Below are positions 35,258-44,656 of a stretch of 64,000 bases of DNA, one piece after another. Positions within the stretch are counted from its first letter, which is position 1, and the number at the start of each line of letters is the position of its first letter. A program made the position numbers and the translations under genes. This stretch comes from Vibrio sp. qd031 (GTDB taxonomy: Bacteria; Pseudomonadota; Gammaproteobacteria; Enterobacterales; Vibrionaceae). The stretch covers positions 2,094 through 66,093 of the forward strand of contig NZ_JXQD01000024.1 in the NCBI RefSeq assembly GCF_002100145.1. Direction: 5' to 3'. The notes beneath the pieces were generated by a model. It was given only the letters and a program-made list of their open reading frames with translations, did no database searches and was not told the origin of the DNA.

Positions 35258-35344
35258 TGGTGCCCCGGGCCGGACTTGAACCGGCACGAATCGAAATTCG
35301 AGGGATTTTAAATCCCTTGTGTCTACCAATTCCACCACCAGGGC
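35258..35344 (-). tRNA. tRNA-Leu (TAA)
   Basis: 87 nt with encoded CCA and the long variable arm of a class II tRNA (CTCGAATTTCGATTCGTG region). Anticodon stem GGGAT / ATCCC with loop TTTAAAA gives anticodon TAA, reading UUA/UUG. Acceptor GCCCTGG / CCGGGGC has one G-U pair. Confidence 0.96.
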
Positions 35345-35411
35345 ACACAAAATCTGTTGTGTTTGGTAACACCATTTAGAGATATCGAGGTTAATCAATA
35401 TCTAAACATTC

Positions 35412-35452
35412 TGGAACGACGCGACCGGCTAGGGCTCGACATTCTTTGAAAT
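35412..35452 (-). repeat. Diverged fourth copy of the 41-bp tRNA spacer repeat
   Basis: The unit is 41 bp, directly follows the CCA of tRNA-Gly copy 3, and keeps the 3' half CCCTAGCCGGTCGCGTCG and final TTCCA of the tandem repeats, but has several substitutions in the first half. Confidence 0.85.
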
Positions 35453-35528
35453 TGGAGCGACACACGAGGTTCGAACTCGTGACCTCAACCTTGGCAAGGT
35501 TGCGCTCTACCAACTGAGCTAGTGTCGC
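35453..35528 (-). tRNA. tRNA-Gly (GCC), copy 3
   Basis: 76 nt, same sequence as the other two Gly copies. It follows tRNA-Cys copy 2 by 18 bp, repeating the Cys-Gly order seen downstream. Confidence 0.97.
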
Positions 35529-35546
35529 AATCATTCTACTTGAGAA

Positions 35547-35620
35547 TGGAGGCGCGTCCCGGAGTCGAACCGAGGTCCACGGATTTGCAATCCGCTGCAT
35601 AGCCACTCTGCCAACGCGCC
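35547..35620 (-). tRNA. tRNA-Cys (GCA), copy 2
   Basis: 74 nt, same sequence as copy 1, with loop TTGCAAA and encoded CCA. It is the first tRNA of the array, 41 bp downstream of the -10 element. Confidence 0.97.
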
Positions 35621-35660
35621 TTTGTTTCCTATCGGTTAATCTCGCTGGGTACGGGGTGGC

Positions 35661-35688
35661 ATTTTACTGAAACGAGTGAGTGAGTCAA
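35661..35688 (-). promoter_or_regulatory. tRNA-operon promoter with GC-rich discriminator
   Basis: Minus strand TTGACT, 16-bp spacer, TAAAAT, then GCCACCCC directly after the -10. A GC-rich discriminator is typical of stable-RNA promoters under stringent control. Confidence 0.8.
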
Positions 35689-35814
35689 CACTAATTTCCG
35701 ATTTTTGTTTCGTTTGGCTGCTTTACCGACAGAATTATCAAAATGAATAGAAAAAGCACAAAACTTGACTAAAATTCATCAACTTAAAGTCTATTTTTTA
35801 ACTAGTGAAAGTAT

Positions 35815-35840
35815 AAAAAAAGCAAGCTCTCGCTTGCTTT
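35815..35840 (-). terminator. Terminator after pgsA
   Basis: Minus strand AAAGCAAGC-GAGA-GCTTGCTTT followed by T residues. Confidence 0.88.
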
Positions 35841-35864
35841 AGTCGTTTTATCGATAGACTGAGC

Positions 35865-36416
35865 CTAATCGCTGTTCAACAAGTCATCTTTTGCAGCTGC
35901 CAAATATTGAAACATCGACCAATAAGTCAAAATTGTGGCTATATAGAGCGCACCAAAGCCAACCCAAACCATCCATTCATCGTATCGCCAGATCAATACC
36001 CACAGTGCAAACATCTGACTCACCGTTTTGACTTTACCGACCCATGAGACGGCGACAGCAGATCGTTTGCCCAACTCGGCCATCCATTCACGAAGCGCAG
36101 AAATAATAATTTCACGACCGATCATGGTCATCGCAGGAATCGTTATCCAAATTGAGGAATAATGCTCGGTAATCAATAACAGCGCGGCGGCAACCATAAC
36201 TTTGTCGGCTACTGGATCTAGAAAAGCACCAAATCGCGACGTCTGGTTCAGTTTACGAGCGAGATAGCCGTCTAGCCAATCTGTAGCACCAGCAAAAAGG
36301 AAAATCATAGCGGCAAGAAGATCCGCCCACGGATAAGGAAGATAAAACGCAACAACAAAAACGGGGATTAATACGAGACGTAATAGCGTTAAGATATTTG
36401 GGATGGTAAGTTTCAT
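35865..36416 (-). CDS. pgsA: CDP-diacylglycerol-glycerol-3-phosphate 3-phosphatidyltransferase
   Basis: A 183-residue inner-membrane enzyme, normal for PgsA. It makes phosphatidylglycerol phosphate from CDP-diacylglycerol and glycerol-3-phosphate, the first step to phosphatidylglycerol and cardiolipin. The CDP-alcohol phosphotransferase motif D-x2-DG-x2-AR-x8-G-x3-D-x3-D is complete (DWLDGYLAR at about 46-54, [10 protein letters not shown] after it). The N-terminus [15 protein letters not shown] start and four to five helices fit. It follows uvrC by 46 bp, the same varA/uvrY-uvrC-pgsA order as in E. coli. Confidence 0.96.
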   Translation of the reverse strand: MKLTIPNILTLLRLVLIPVFVVAFYLPYPWADLLAAMIFLFAGATDWLDGYLARKLNQTSRFGAFLDPVADKVMVAAALLLITEHYSSIWITIPAMTMIGREIIISALREWMAELGKRSAVAVSWVGKVKTVSQMFALWVLIWRYDEWMVWVGFGALYIATILTYWSMFQYLAAAKDDLLNSD

Positions 36417-36462
36417 TCGACAGCACTCTGCTTCAGCATGCTCTAATGGTGCGGTAAAAACG

Positions 36463-38295
36463 TTACTGTTTCAACGTTTCATGAATAATTTGTGCTAAAG
36501 AGCGACTTATACCAGGCACCTTGGCGATTTCTTCAGCAGATGCTCGCTTAACTTCTTGAATTCCACCCATATATTTAAGCAGAGCTTGACGCCTTTTTGG
36601 CCCTACCCCTTCAATCCCCTCTAACGCACTGGTTTTACGCGTCTTGCCACGCTTAGCCCTATGGCCGGCGATCGCATGGTTGTGGCTTTCATCTCGTATA
36701 TGTTGCATTAGGTGCAGCGCAGGAGAGTCGGAAGGCAAATTAAACTCATCGCCACTTGGCGTGATCATGGTTTCTAGCCCGGGCTTACGGGTTACCCCTT
36801 TTGCTATACCAATCAGGCTCGGTCTTTTTGGCCAATCGTTCCAATACTTAGATACGATCTCAACGGCTCGTCCTAGTTGCCCTTTACCGCCATCGATAAA
36901 AATCACATCAGGTATTTTATCGACATCTAACTGTTTTGAATATCGACGTTCCAACACCTGCCCCATCGCTGCGTAATCGTCGCCACCGGTAATACCAGTG
37001 ATGTTGTAGCGACGATACTCCTGCTTAACCGGTCCTTCATGATTGAACACCACACAGGATGCAATGGTACTCTCACCCATCGTGTGACTGATATCGAAAC
37101 ATTCCATACGACGAATCGAATCCAGTGACAATGTCTCTTCTAACGCTTTAAAGCGCTGAGATATCGTCATCTTGTGATTAATTTTAGTGGTGATCGCATT
37201 GAGCGCATTGGTATTGGCCAGCCTTAAATACTGTCCTCGGCTGCCTGTTGGGTTTTCATGGAAGCGAATAGAACGTCCTGCAAGCTCCGATAGCGCTGTT
37301 TTAATTGCCTCGCTATCATCGAGCAAGCCTTCACCAAACACTAGTCGAGAAGGCAGCGTGCGCCCCTCACTGCTATTAAAGTAATACTGGCTAACAAAAC
37401 TGGTAAACACTTCATTTGCTGGCGTGTTGTTCGGTGTTTTAGGGAAATAACTGCGACTGCCTAGTATTTTACCGTGACGTACCATCAGCATATGAACGCA
37501 GGTAATGCCGTTTTCTTGTGCGTAGCCCAACACGTCAATGTCATCGAGCGAATCCTCCGACACAAACTGCTGCTCTTGAACTCGACGTATCGCTTGAATC
37601 TGGTCGCGAAACTGCGCCGCTTTCTCAAACGCTAACTCTCGACTCGCGGTTTCCATGCGAGCCACCAGCGTTTCGATCACTTGACGATCTTTGCCCTTTA
37701 GAAACAGTCGAACCATTTCCACAAGGTCCGCATACTCTTGAGTCGATATCACCGATTGAACGCAAGGCGCTGCACATCGTCCAATCTGGTACATCAAGCA
37801 AGGTCGTGAACGGTTCGCGTAAACCGTATCCTCGCATTGACGCATCGGCAATATCTTTTGCAGTAAGTGCAAGGTTTGGCGAACCGAGCCAGAATCGGGG
37901 AAAGGGCCAAAGTACTCACCCTTACGCTTTTTAGCACCGCGATATATACTCAGACGAGGATGCTTGTGATTTGAAATAAAAATATAGGGATAAGATTTAT
38001 CGTCACGCAGCAACACGTTGTACTTGGGTAAGTACTGCTTTATGTAGTTGTGCTCGAGGATCAGAGCTTCGGTTTCACTGTGGGTAACCGTCACATCAAT
38101 ATGAGCAATGTTGCTCACCAACGCTTTGGTTTTTTCACTGTCTACTTTTGCTCTAAAATAGCTCGAAAGTCGCTTTTTGAGATCTTTAGCCTTTCCTACA
38201 TAAATAACGTCAGATTGCTCGTTATACATGCGGTAAACCCCAGGATGCTGGGGTACCGTTTTTAGGAATTCTTTTGAATCAAAGAGCGAGATCAC
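36463..38295 (-). CDS. uvrC: Excinuclease ABC subunit C
   Basis: A 610-residue nucleotide-excision-repair nuclease of usual length, making both incisions beside UvrAB-bound lesions. The N-terminal GIY-YIG domain (about 15-95) has [23 protein letters not shown] motif binding UvrB is at about 200-240. The RNase H-like endonuclease core has [18 protein letters not shown] (about 400) and [12 protein letters not shown] (about 462). The C-terminal helix-hairpin-helix pair includes [20 protein letters not shown]. Starts 20 bp after varA in the same operon. Confidence 0.97.
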   Translation of the reverse strand: MISLFDSKEFLKTVPQHPGVYRMYNEQSDVIYVGKAKDLKKRLSSYFRAKVDSEKTKALVSNIAHIDVTVTHSETEALILEHNYIKQYLPKYNVLLRDDKSYPYIFISNHKHPRLSIYRGAKKRKGEYFGPFPDSGSVRQTLHLLQKILPMRQCEDTVYANRSRPCLMYQIGRCAAPCVQSVISTQEYADLVEMVRLFLKGKDRQVIETLVARMETASRELAFEKAAQFRDQIQAIRRVQEQQFVSEDSLDDIDVLGYAQENGITCVHMLMVRHGKILGSRSYFPKTPNNTPANEVFTSFVSQYYFNSSEGRTLPSRLVFGEGLLDDSEAIKTALSELAGRSIRFHENPTGSRGQYLRLANTNALNAITTKINHKMTISQRFKALEETLSLDSIRRMECFDISHTMGESTIASCVVFNHEGPVKQEYRRYNITGITGGDDYAAMGQVLERRYSKQLDVDKIPDVIFIDGGKGQLGRAVEIVSKYWNDWPKRPSLIGIAKGVTRKPGLETMITPSGDEFNLPSDSPALHLMQHIRDESHNHAIAGHRAKRGKTRKTSALEGIEGVGPKRRQALLKYMGGIQEVKRASAEEIAKVPGISRSLAQIIHETLKQ

Positions 38296-38315
38296 TGAGA
38301 GTACTGGTCTACTGG

Positions 38316-38960
38316 CTACAGTGTTTCGGTATCGAGGATGCCGTGTCGGATCGCAAGGTGCGTCAACTCTACATCTCCGCTAATGTCCAGTTTGCTAAAG
38401 AGTCGATAGCGATAGCTATTAACGGTTTTTGGACTGAGATTCAATTGCTCTGAAATATCAGTGACTTTTTCACCTTTGGTGATCATCATCATGATTTGCA
38501 ACTCGCGTTCAGACAGATCCTTAAACGGATTATCTGAGTTTGAGGACACTTGACTCAGTGCCATTTGCTGAGCAATTTCAGGCGAAATGTAACGCTGACC
38601 ACTGTTGACCAGTCGAATAGCATTTACCATTTCATCTGGGCCGGCACCTTTGGTTAAGTAACCCGCAGCACCAGCTTGCATCACCTTCGTTGGAAATGGG
38701 TTTTCAGTATGTACTGTTAGTACAATTATTTTTACATCTGGGTTAAATCGCAATATTTTTTTGGTTGCTTCTAAACCACCAATGCCGGGCATATTCATAT
38801 CCATCAACACCACGTCGGCGTGATTGGCTCGGCACCATTTTACTGCTTGTTCACCGCTGTCAGCTTCCCCTGCTACGTTCATACCACGGACGTCTTCAAT
38901 TATACGTCTAATCCCTGTGCGCACCAGCTCGTGATCATCTACAAGGCATACGTTTATCAA
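38316..38960 (-). CDS. varA: Response regulator VarA/UvrY (GacA type)
   Basis: A 214-residue NarL/FixJ-type regulator. The receiver domain has the acidic pair DDH at 8-10, the phosphorylated Asp54 in [10 protein letters not shown], and the Lys in AAGYLTKGA (about 105). The C-terminal LuxR-type HTH is [17 protein letters not shown]...[20 protein letters not shown] (about 150-190). With its sensor VarS/BarA it activates the CsrB-type sRNAs that antagonise CsrA, controlling quorum sensing, virulence and carbon use. Placement directly upstream of uvrC supports the identification. The sensor is not in the window. Confidence 0.95.
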   Translation of the reverse strand: MINVCLVDDHELVRTGIRRIIEDVRGMNVAGEADSGEQAVKWCRANHADVVLMDMNMPGIGGLEATKKILRFNPDVKIIVLTVHTENPFPTKVMQAGAAGYLTKGAGPDEMVNAIRLVNSGQRYISPEIAQQMALSQVSSNSDNPFKDLSERELQIMMMITKGEKVTDISEQLNLSPKTVNSYRYRLFSKLDISGDVELTHLAIRHGILDTETL

Positions 38961-39234
38961 ACTTGTATCTCCACACTGTTATTGGCCGCATAGCTCTAAT
39001 TGAGCATAGCAAGTTGGACGGTAATCATACCGTACTTAGGTAAAAACTTTGAGCTAGAATATGCTCTGATTTCGCAAAAATGGCAATATAATCTCTTGCT
39101 AAATATGAACTATGCGTCATATTTTTAGTTAAATGGTTGGTATTTAACCGAAAATACCAAAAGCTCAATCTGTTTTAACCTAACGATAACTGTGATAATT
39201 TGACCCACAATTAACACAAGGCGACCCACTATTT

Positions 39235-41586
39235 ATGCAGATCACTCAACGCGGTTTCATTTTGTCTCGCCAAGTGATTACGTTAAACCACCGTCCTCAC
39301 CTAAGTTTCTGGGTTTCAACGGACGAGGGACCCCAGCACATCATTACAGGGCCTCAACAATCGGTCCTATTTGTCGATGCGAGTTACCATACAACTATAG
39401 TTGATCATTTTGGCTCACGCGTCGAAACCAAACCTGTGTCGCTTAAGCAGTTTAACGATACACCGGTCATTGCCGTGTATAGCAACACCTATAATCAGTT
39501 TAACGAACTTAAGCAGTGGTTAGAAAGCCAGCAGATAGAAGCCTTCGAAGACGACATCTCACTAATTGACCGATTTTTAATGGAGCGCTTCATACAAGGT
39601 GCAATTGAGTATCAAGGGGAATGCAGTGATGGCGTTACAGTGAGAAATGCTCAGTGTAAACGCTGTGATTTTCAGCCGTCTTTAGTGATGGTGTCGCTGG
39701 ACATCGAATGTTCACAACATGGTGTGCTTTACTCTATCGGGTTAGATTCGCCTAATGACAAACGAGTGATCATGGTTGGCGAAGCCGAAGAACTAAAACC
39801 TGAATCCCCTGTTATCGAATGGGTAAATGATGAGAAGCAGATATTGCTTAACCTGTTTGCGTGGTTTGAACGCTTTGACCCTGACATCATCATTGGTTGG
39901 AGTGTCGTCAACTTTGATTTGCGACTGCTTATCAAACGAGCCGACTACCATGGCCTTAAACTGGCTCTTGGCCGTCAAAAGAGTTACGTGACCTTTCGTC
40001 AATCGGCCCAAGGACAACAAGGCTTTGCCACTATTCCAGGAAGATGCATTATTGATGGTATTGACGGTTTAAAATCGGCTGCTCACCATTTCCCATCTTG
40101 GTCGTTAGAGAATGTGTCCCAACAGATGCTGGGCAAAGGAAAAATCATCCATAATCCCCATGATAGGATGGACGAAATTAATCGCATGTTCTATCACGAC
40201 AAACAAGCGTTAGCGACATACAACCTGCAAGATTGCGTCTTAGTTACGCAGATTTTTGAGCATACCCAACTGCTCGAGTATCTTATTGAGCGGGCCAAGC
40301 TCACCGGTCTTTCGCTAGACAAATCCGGTGGCTCAGTGGCTGCATTTACAAACCTGTATTTGCCCCGCTTACATAGAGCGGGATACGTCGCGCCTAATTT
40401 AGATCGTGACGGCTGGGAAGCAAGTCCTGGTGGCTATGTTATGGATTCGCAACCAGGTCTGTACGATTCGGTACTGGTACTGGACTTTAAGAGCCTATAC
40501 CCCTCTATCATCCGCACCTTTTTAATCGACCCGCTGGGTCTTATTGAAGGGTTGAAACAAGAGATTGGAACCCAGCAGGATGAATCTATAGAAGGATTTA
40601 AGGGGGCGCGTTTTCATCGAAGCCGTCACTTTCTTCCCGAGTTAATCGAAACCCTATGGAAAGAGCGCGACAAAGCCAAACGTAATAACAATGCTGCATT
40701 TTCTCAGGCGATTAAGATCATCATGAACTCGTTCTATGGGGTACTAGGAGCCAGAGGGTGTCGGTTTTTTGATGCTCGGCTCGCCTCCTCTATTACCATG
40801 CGCGGTCATCAAATTATGAAAGAGACACGCCTTGAAATAGAAGCCATGGGATACAAAGTCATTTACGGTGATACCGATTCAATTTTTGTCGCTTTGGGAA
40901 AAAAAACGCCTGAAGATGAGGCTGATGCCATTGGTCAAGAGATGATGCATCACATCAATCGTTGGTGGAAAGATCGCATTCGTAATGAGCACGCAGTAGA
41001 CAGTTGTATTGAACTGGAGTTTGAAACCCACTTTAAAAAGTTCTTTATGCCAACCATACGCGATTCAGAGATGGGCTCAAAAAAACGTTACGCAGGACTT
41101 CTAGGCAAAAGCAATACCATAGTTTTTAAAGGGCTTGAAAGCGTGCGTACCGATTGGACAGAGTTGGCTCACGAATTTCAGCACACGCTTTACACTATGG
41201 TTTTTGATGATGTTAATCCAAGCCAATATGTGCGGGACATTACCGAGCAAGTAACGCAAGGCCTCTGGGACAGTAAGTTAGTGTATGCGAAACGACTCAG
41301 ACGCAAATTGTCGGACTATCAAAAAAACATCCCACCGCAAGTGCGCGCCGCGCGCCTAGCGGATAAAAAAAACCATCTGCTTGGTCGAGCATTGCAATAC
41401 CAAAACCGTGGGCAAATTCGATATGTTATGACATTGAATGGGCCAGAGCCGCTGGAATATTTGGAGTCGCCTATCGACTACCAACACTACATTGACAAGC
41501 AGCTTTTACCTATTGCAGATGCGATTTTACCGCACATAGGGTTGTCGTTTGAGCAACTTAACGACCAGCAACTTGGCCTGTTCTAG
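39235..41586 (+). CDS. polB: DNA polymerase II (family B)
   Basis: A 783-residue polymerase, normal for bacterial Pol II. The 3'-5' exonuclease has SLDIECS (about 158-164), WSVVNFDLRLL (about 222-232) and TYNLQDCVLV (about 324-333). Polymerase motifs A VLDFKSLYPSII (about 415-426), B KIIMNSFYGVLG (about 492-503) and C YGDTDSIF (about 544-551) are intact. The C-terminus QQLGLF is a beta-clamp binding motif. Pol II serves replication restart and translesion synthesis. In E. coli it is LexA-controlled; no CTGT-N8-ACAG box was found here. The stop overlaps the next gene by 4 bp tail to tail. Confidence 0.97.
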   Translation: MQITQRGFILSRQVITLNHRPHLSFWVSTDEGPQHIITGPQQSVLFVDASYHTTIVDHFGSRVETKPVSLKQFNDTPVIAVYSNTYNQFNELKQWLESQQIEAFEDDISLIDRFLMERFIQGAIEYQGECSDGVTVRNAQCKRCDFQPSLVMVSLDIECSQHGVLYSIGLDSPNDKRVIMVGEAEELKPESPVIEWVNDEKQILLNLFAWFERFDPDIIIGWSVVNFDLRLLIKRADYHGLKLALGRQKSYVTFRQSAQGQQGFATIPGRCIIDGIDGLKSAAHHFPSWSLENVSQQMLGKGKIIHNPHDRMDEINRMFYHDKQALATYNLQDCVLVTQIFEHTQLLEYLIERAKLTGLSLDKSGGSVAAFTNLYLPRLHRAGYVAPNLDRDGWEASPGGYVMDSQPGLYDSVLVLDFKSLYPSIIRTFLIDPLGLIEGLKQEIGTQQDESIEGFKGARFHRSRHFLPELIETLWKERDKAKRNNNAAFSQAIKIIMNSFYGVLGARGCRFFDARLASSITMRGHQIMKETRLEIEAMGYKVIYGDTDSIFVALGKKTPEDEADAIGQEMMHHINRWWKDRIRNEHAVDSCIELEFETHFKKFFMPTIRDSEMGSKKRYAGLLGKSNTIVFKGLESVRTDWTELAHEFQHTLYTMVFDDVNPSQYVRDITEQVTQGLWDSKLVYAKRLRRKLSDYQKNIPPQVRAARLADKKNHLLGRALQYQNRGQIRYVMTLNGPEPLEYLESPIDYQHYIDKQLLPIADAILPHIGLSFEQLNDQQLGLF

Positions 41587-42347
41587 CCAATTCTAAACTC
41601 TGTTTTTTTATACGATTTGACCAACCAGTCACCGTGAGAGTCGAGCAGTCCCACCACCGAACGCTTAGGAATTAAGTGAGGACGTAACAGCAAAGTGAGG
41701 CGCTTGATTTCAACCTGTTTACTTGGGTAATAGTGCTGAGCGACGTCGGCACATTGTAGCGGATCGTCTAACCACACCCGATGTTTATGCAGGACCAAAC
41801 CATAGTGAGCCCGGAGTAGTTTTTTGCCTATCTCACGCTGCTGCAAAAACTGAGCTTTTTGATCCGTCACTTGAACATAGTGTTTACGTAGCGAGGGCAA
41901 CGTTTCTTCCAAATTCATGTTCCAAAATTTGGAGATTTCCCAGTTCGGTTCGAACTGACCAAAGCAGTGCGTAAGGTCATCACCATGTAGGCACACGCAA
42001 CACTGTTTAAGTAAAAATCCCCACTTAAAAATATTGTCTAGAGACAACACTTCAGAAAGGGTTACCGTCCTAATATTGATGCCGGTGACTTCTGGAAAGG
42101 ATTGGCTAAATCGCCACTCAATATTTCGCTTTATCGTATTAAGTTGACCGGGTTGTTCGCGATGAAGGACAACCAGTAGATCGAGGTTAGAAAGGTGTGG
42201 TTTCGCTCTGCCTGTGGCAAAGCTGCCAAACAGATACAAGCTGTGAACATTAGTAGAAAGAGACGCTCGGATCCATTTGCTTGCATCCTCAATGATCATT
42301 TCACTTCGGCCTTGCCAAGCACTGATTGAAGACATTGTCTGAGCCAC
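41583..42347 (-). CDS. Nucleotidyltransferase-domain protein, function unknown
   Basis: A 254-residue protein. I start at the GTG 42345-42347 because GGGGAG lies 8 nt upstream; the frame also opens with a TTG 15 codons earlier. The Pol-beta-like nucleotidyltransferase motif is LYLFGSFATGRAKPH then LSNLDLLVVL (about 38-62). The usual GSxxxG...DxD has Asn where the first Asp is expected, leaving one clear acidic residue. A helical C-terminal region (about 130-254) follows and may be the substrate-binding part, as in MNT/HEPN-type or antibiotic nucleotidyltransferases. Partner and substrate unknown. It converges on polB with a 4-bp overlap. Confidence 0.75.
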   Translation of the reverse strand: MAQTMSSISAWQGRSEMIIEDASKWIRASLSTNVHSLYLFGSFATGRAKPHLSNLDLLVVLHREQPGQLNTIKRNIEWRFSQSFPEVTGINIRTVTLSEVLSLDNIFKWGFLLKQCCVCLHGDDLTHCFGQFEPNWEISKFWNMNLEETLPSLRKHYVQVTDQKAQFLQQREIGKKLLRAHYGLVLHKHRVWLDDPLQCADVAQHYYPSKQVEIKRLTLLLRPHLIPKRSVVGLLDSHGDWLVKSYKKTEFRIG

Positions 42348-42483
42348 GTTGCTCTCTCCCCTTTGTAACCTAACTCCATTATTTACTCCCAATAGATTGG
42401 TTGCAATAACGAAGCATGGATATTACTTCAAAAGACTCAAAAAATGGTACACTCTCACCATTATAAATCGCTTGGTATTCCCA

Positions 42484-42801
42484 ATGACTGAATTAATCGA
42501 TCTCGACACCACCATAGATACGGCTTACGACATCTTCTTAGAGATGGCTCCTGATAATCTTGAAGCCGCCGATGTCATCCTTTTTACCGCACAGTTTGAA
42601 GATCGCGGTGCTGCAGAGCTTGTTGAAACAGGAAATGATTGGACGCAACATGTAGGGTTTGAAGTAGACGATACATTTGCCGAAGTCCGCATTGGACTAG
42701 TCAATGAAGCTGATGACCAGTTGGATGATGTGTTTGCTCGACTTTTAGTGAGTCGTGATGCTGACAATAAGTTTTGTCACATTCTTTGGAAACGAGATTA
42801 A
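42484..42801 (+). CDS. yciU: YciU-like putative double-stranded-DNA mimic protein (UPF0263/DUF440)
   Basis: A 105-residue, very acidic protein. I start at the ATG 42484 because MTELIDLDTTIDTAYDIFLE aligns with YciU. Family blocks are AYDIFLEMAPDNLEAADVI (about 14-32), FEDRGAAEL and DVFARLLVSRD...CHILWKR at the end. The structure of the Haemophilus homologue led to the proposal that the acidic surface mimics DNA and may bind HU or similar proteins; the function remains unproven. Followed by a strong terminator. Confidence 0.88.
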   Translation: MTELIDLDTTIDTAYDIFLEMAPDNLEAADVILFTAQFEDRGAAELVETGNDWTQHVGFEVDDTFAEVRIGLVNEADDQLDDVFARLLVSRDADNKFCHILWKRD

Positions 42802-42845
42802 CCTCATTTCCAACTAATCGGTATTGGTTACCGAACACAAAAACG

Positions 42846-42875
42846 AAAAAGGCGTCTTACTAGACGCCTTTTTTT
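42846..42875. terminator. Bidirectional terminator between yciU and rluB
   Basis: AAAAAGGCGTCT / AGACGCCTTTTTTT with a TACT loop. Confidence 0.9.
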
Positions 42876-42894
42876 CATTTCGAGTATTGCTCAG

Positions 42895-43803
42895 TTACGC
42901 TTTACGCTTTTTTTGCGGTGCGCGTTTTTTAGCGCTTCGGTTACCACTTCGAGTTGTTGTAACACGCTCTTCATGGCGTTTAACTGCGCGACGGATCTTT
43001 TGCTTACGAGAGCGATCGCGAGAACGTGAGCTTCCCTTCGGATCAACAAAAGTATTCTTCTCGTGACCCAGTTCAACAAGTTCACGTAAGTAGTTAACCT
43101 GCTTAAGGTCAAGCTCCATCCAACCGCCACGTGGCAAGGTTTTTTCTAAGAAAATGTCACCGTAACGAACACGCTTTAGGCGAGATACTGTCGTCTCTTG
43201 AGATTCCCATAAACGTCTTACTTCACGGTTACGACCTTCGTTAATCACAACGTAAAACGTGTGATTCATGCCTTCTCCGCCGGTGTACACCACGTCTTCA
43301 AAACGTGCCATACCATCTTCAAGCTCTACACCTTGGGTTAGGTTGCGAACTTTGTGTTCGTTCACTTCACCAAATACACGTACTAGGTATTCACGTTCAA
43401 CTTGACGGCTAGGGTGCATAAGGCGGTTGGCGAGTTCACCGTCGGTGGTGAATAACAGCAATCCAGAGGTGTTGGCATCAAGACGACCAACAGAGATCCA
43501 GCGAGCACCACGAATTTTTGGCAAGCGATCAAATACTGTTCTACGACCTTCTGGGTCGTTACGCGTACAGAGTTCACCTTCAGGTTTGTAATAAGCGAGA
43601 ACACGGCAAACCACTTCTTCTTCGACTTTAATAGACACATTGTGTCCATCAATACGCACTATCGCGCTGTCGTCTTCTAGTCGTTCGCCCAGTTTAGCCA
43701 CTTGACCATTAACACTCACTCGACCCTGGCGGATCAAAGATTCCAGTTCACGGCGTGAGCCATGTCCAGCACGTGCCAATACTTTTTGCAGTTTTTCGCT
43801 CAT
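42895..43803 (-). CDS. rluB: 23S rRNA pseudouridine(2605) synthase
   Basis: A 302-residue pseudouridine synthase of the RsuA/RluB class. The ATG at 43801-43803 has AGGAAA upstream and gives the family start [19 protein letters not shown]. The N-terminal S4 RNA-binding domain covers about 3-60. The catalytic Asp is in [18 protein letters not shown] (about 104-121). A basic Arg/Lys tail (about 250-302, [12 protein letters not shown]...[11 protein letters not shown]) is typical of RluB. It modifies U2605 in the peptidyl-transferase region of 23S rRNA. Its place near yciO and trp matches the E. coli neighbourhood. Confidence 0.94.
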   Translation of the reverse strand: MSEKLQKVLARAGHGSRRELESLIRQGRVSVNGQVAKLGERLEDDSAIVRIDGHNVSIKVEEEVVCRVLAYYKPEGELCTRNDPEGRRTVFDRLPKIRGARWISVGRLDANTSGLLLFTTDGELANRLMHPSRQVEREYLVRVFGEVNEHKVRNLTQGVELEDGMARFEDVVYTGGEGMNHTFYVVINEGRNREVRRLWESQETTVSRLKRVRYGDIFLEKTLPRGGWMELDLKQVNYLRELVELGHEKNTFVDPKGSSRSRDRSRKQKIRRAVKRHEERVTTTRSGNRSAKKRAPQKKRKA

Positions 43804-43928
43804 TGTTTTCCTCGGTGTCGTCTTCACAGACGTCAAAATTTAGGTGTAGGTGCCGCACAGTGTCTTATGACCACAAAAATGCGGCTCGCGATTATGCCAA
43901 AAATCTTCTGCAATAGCACTCTTTTTCG

Positions 43929-44549
43929 CTACTCAAAAGGTGCAGGGTCACCGGCACCTATACGGGCAACTTTGACTTCATCATCACTAAAGTCGATGAC
44001 CGTTGTAGGCTGCTCACCCAAATAGCCACCGTTCAGTATGAGGTCAACAGCGTGCTCAAGGCGGTCACGAATGTCTTCTGGATCGGACTCGGCAACATCA
44101 CTTCCTGGCAAAATCAAACTGGTCGACATCAAAGGCTCGCCCAACGCTTCTAGCAGATCCAGAGCGATGCGATTATCAGGAACACGAATACCTATGGTTT
44201 TACGTTTGGCATTCATGAGCCTGCGCGGGACCTCTTTTGTCCCCTTAAAAATAAAGGTGAATGGCCCTGGCGTGTTGTTTTTAAGCAGACGAAACGCTGT
44301 GTTATCGACTCGCGCATACAATGACAACTCAGAAAGGTCGCGACACAGAAGTGTAAAATTGTGTTTGTCATCGAGTTTACGAATGCGGCAAATGCGCTCT
44401 AATGCAGATTTGTTTTCTAGCTGGCAACCTAATGCGTAACCAGAATCTGTTGGATAGACAACCACACCACCATTTCGAATGATCGCAACCGCTTGAGTAA
44501 TTAAACGGGCTTGAGGATTATCTGGGTGTACATAAAAAAACTGACTCAT
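43929..44549 (-). CDS. yciO: YciO/TsaC-family protein (threonylcarbamoyl-AMP synthase fold)
   Basis: A 206-residue YrdC/Sua5-fold protein. The ATG at 44547-44549 follows AAGGAA and gives MSQFFYVHPDNPQ, the YciO start; the frame opens 14 codons earlier. Family motifs are GGVVVYPTDSGYALGC (about 26-41), RIRKLDDKHNFTLLCRDL, and IGIRVPDNRIAL. TsaC makes threonylcarbamoyl-AMP for tRNA t6A; YciO is the paralogue whose cellular role is less clear. Adjacent to rnm and rluB as in enterobacteria. Confidence 0.92.
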   Translation of the reverse strand: MSQFFYVHPDNPQARLITQAVAIIRNGGVVVYPTDSGYALGCQLENKSALERICRIRKLDDKHNFTLLCRDLSELSLYARVDNTAFRLLKNNTPGPFTFIFKGTKEVPRRLMNAKRKTIGIRVPDNRIALDLLEALGEPLMSTSLILPGSDVAESDPEDIRDRLEHAVDLILNGGYLGEQPTTVIDFSDDEVKVARIGAGDPAPFE

Positions 44550-44656
44550 GAAAATTCCTTTAAACGCGCTTTGCCGCGTATTGCGCAGCAAAGAATCTTA
44601 TTGTTACCCCCGCGGCATCATAGAGGGGGGCTAAGTGTATAGCACCATGATAACGG

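Noticed and set aside
37518..37934. Plus-strand 138-codon frame inside uvrC
   Set aside because: Antisense to a well-conserved part of uvrC; no supporting signals.
39000..39234. LexA/SOS box upstream of polB
   Set aside because: CTGT occurs several times but never with ACAG eight bases later.
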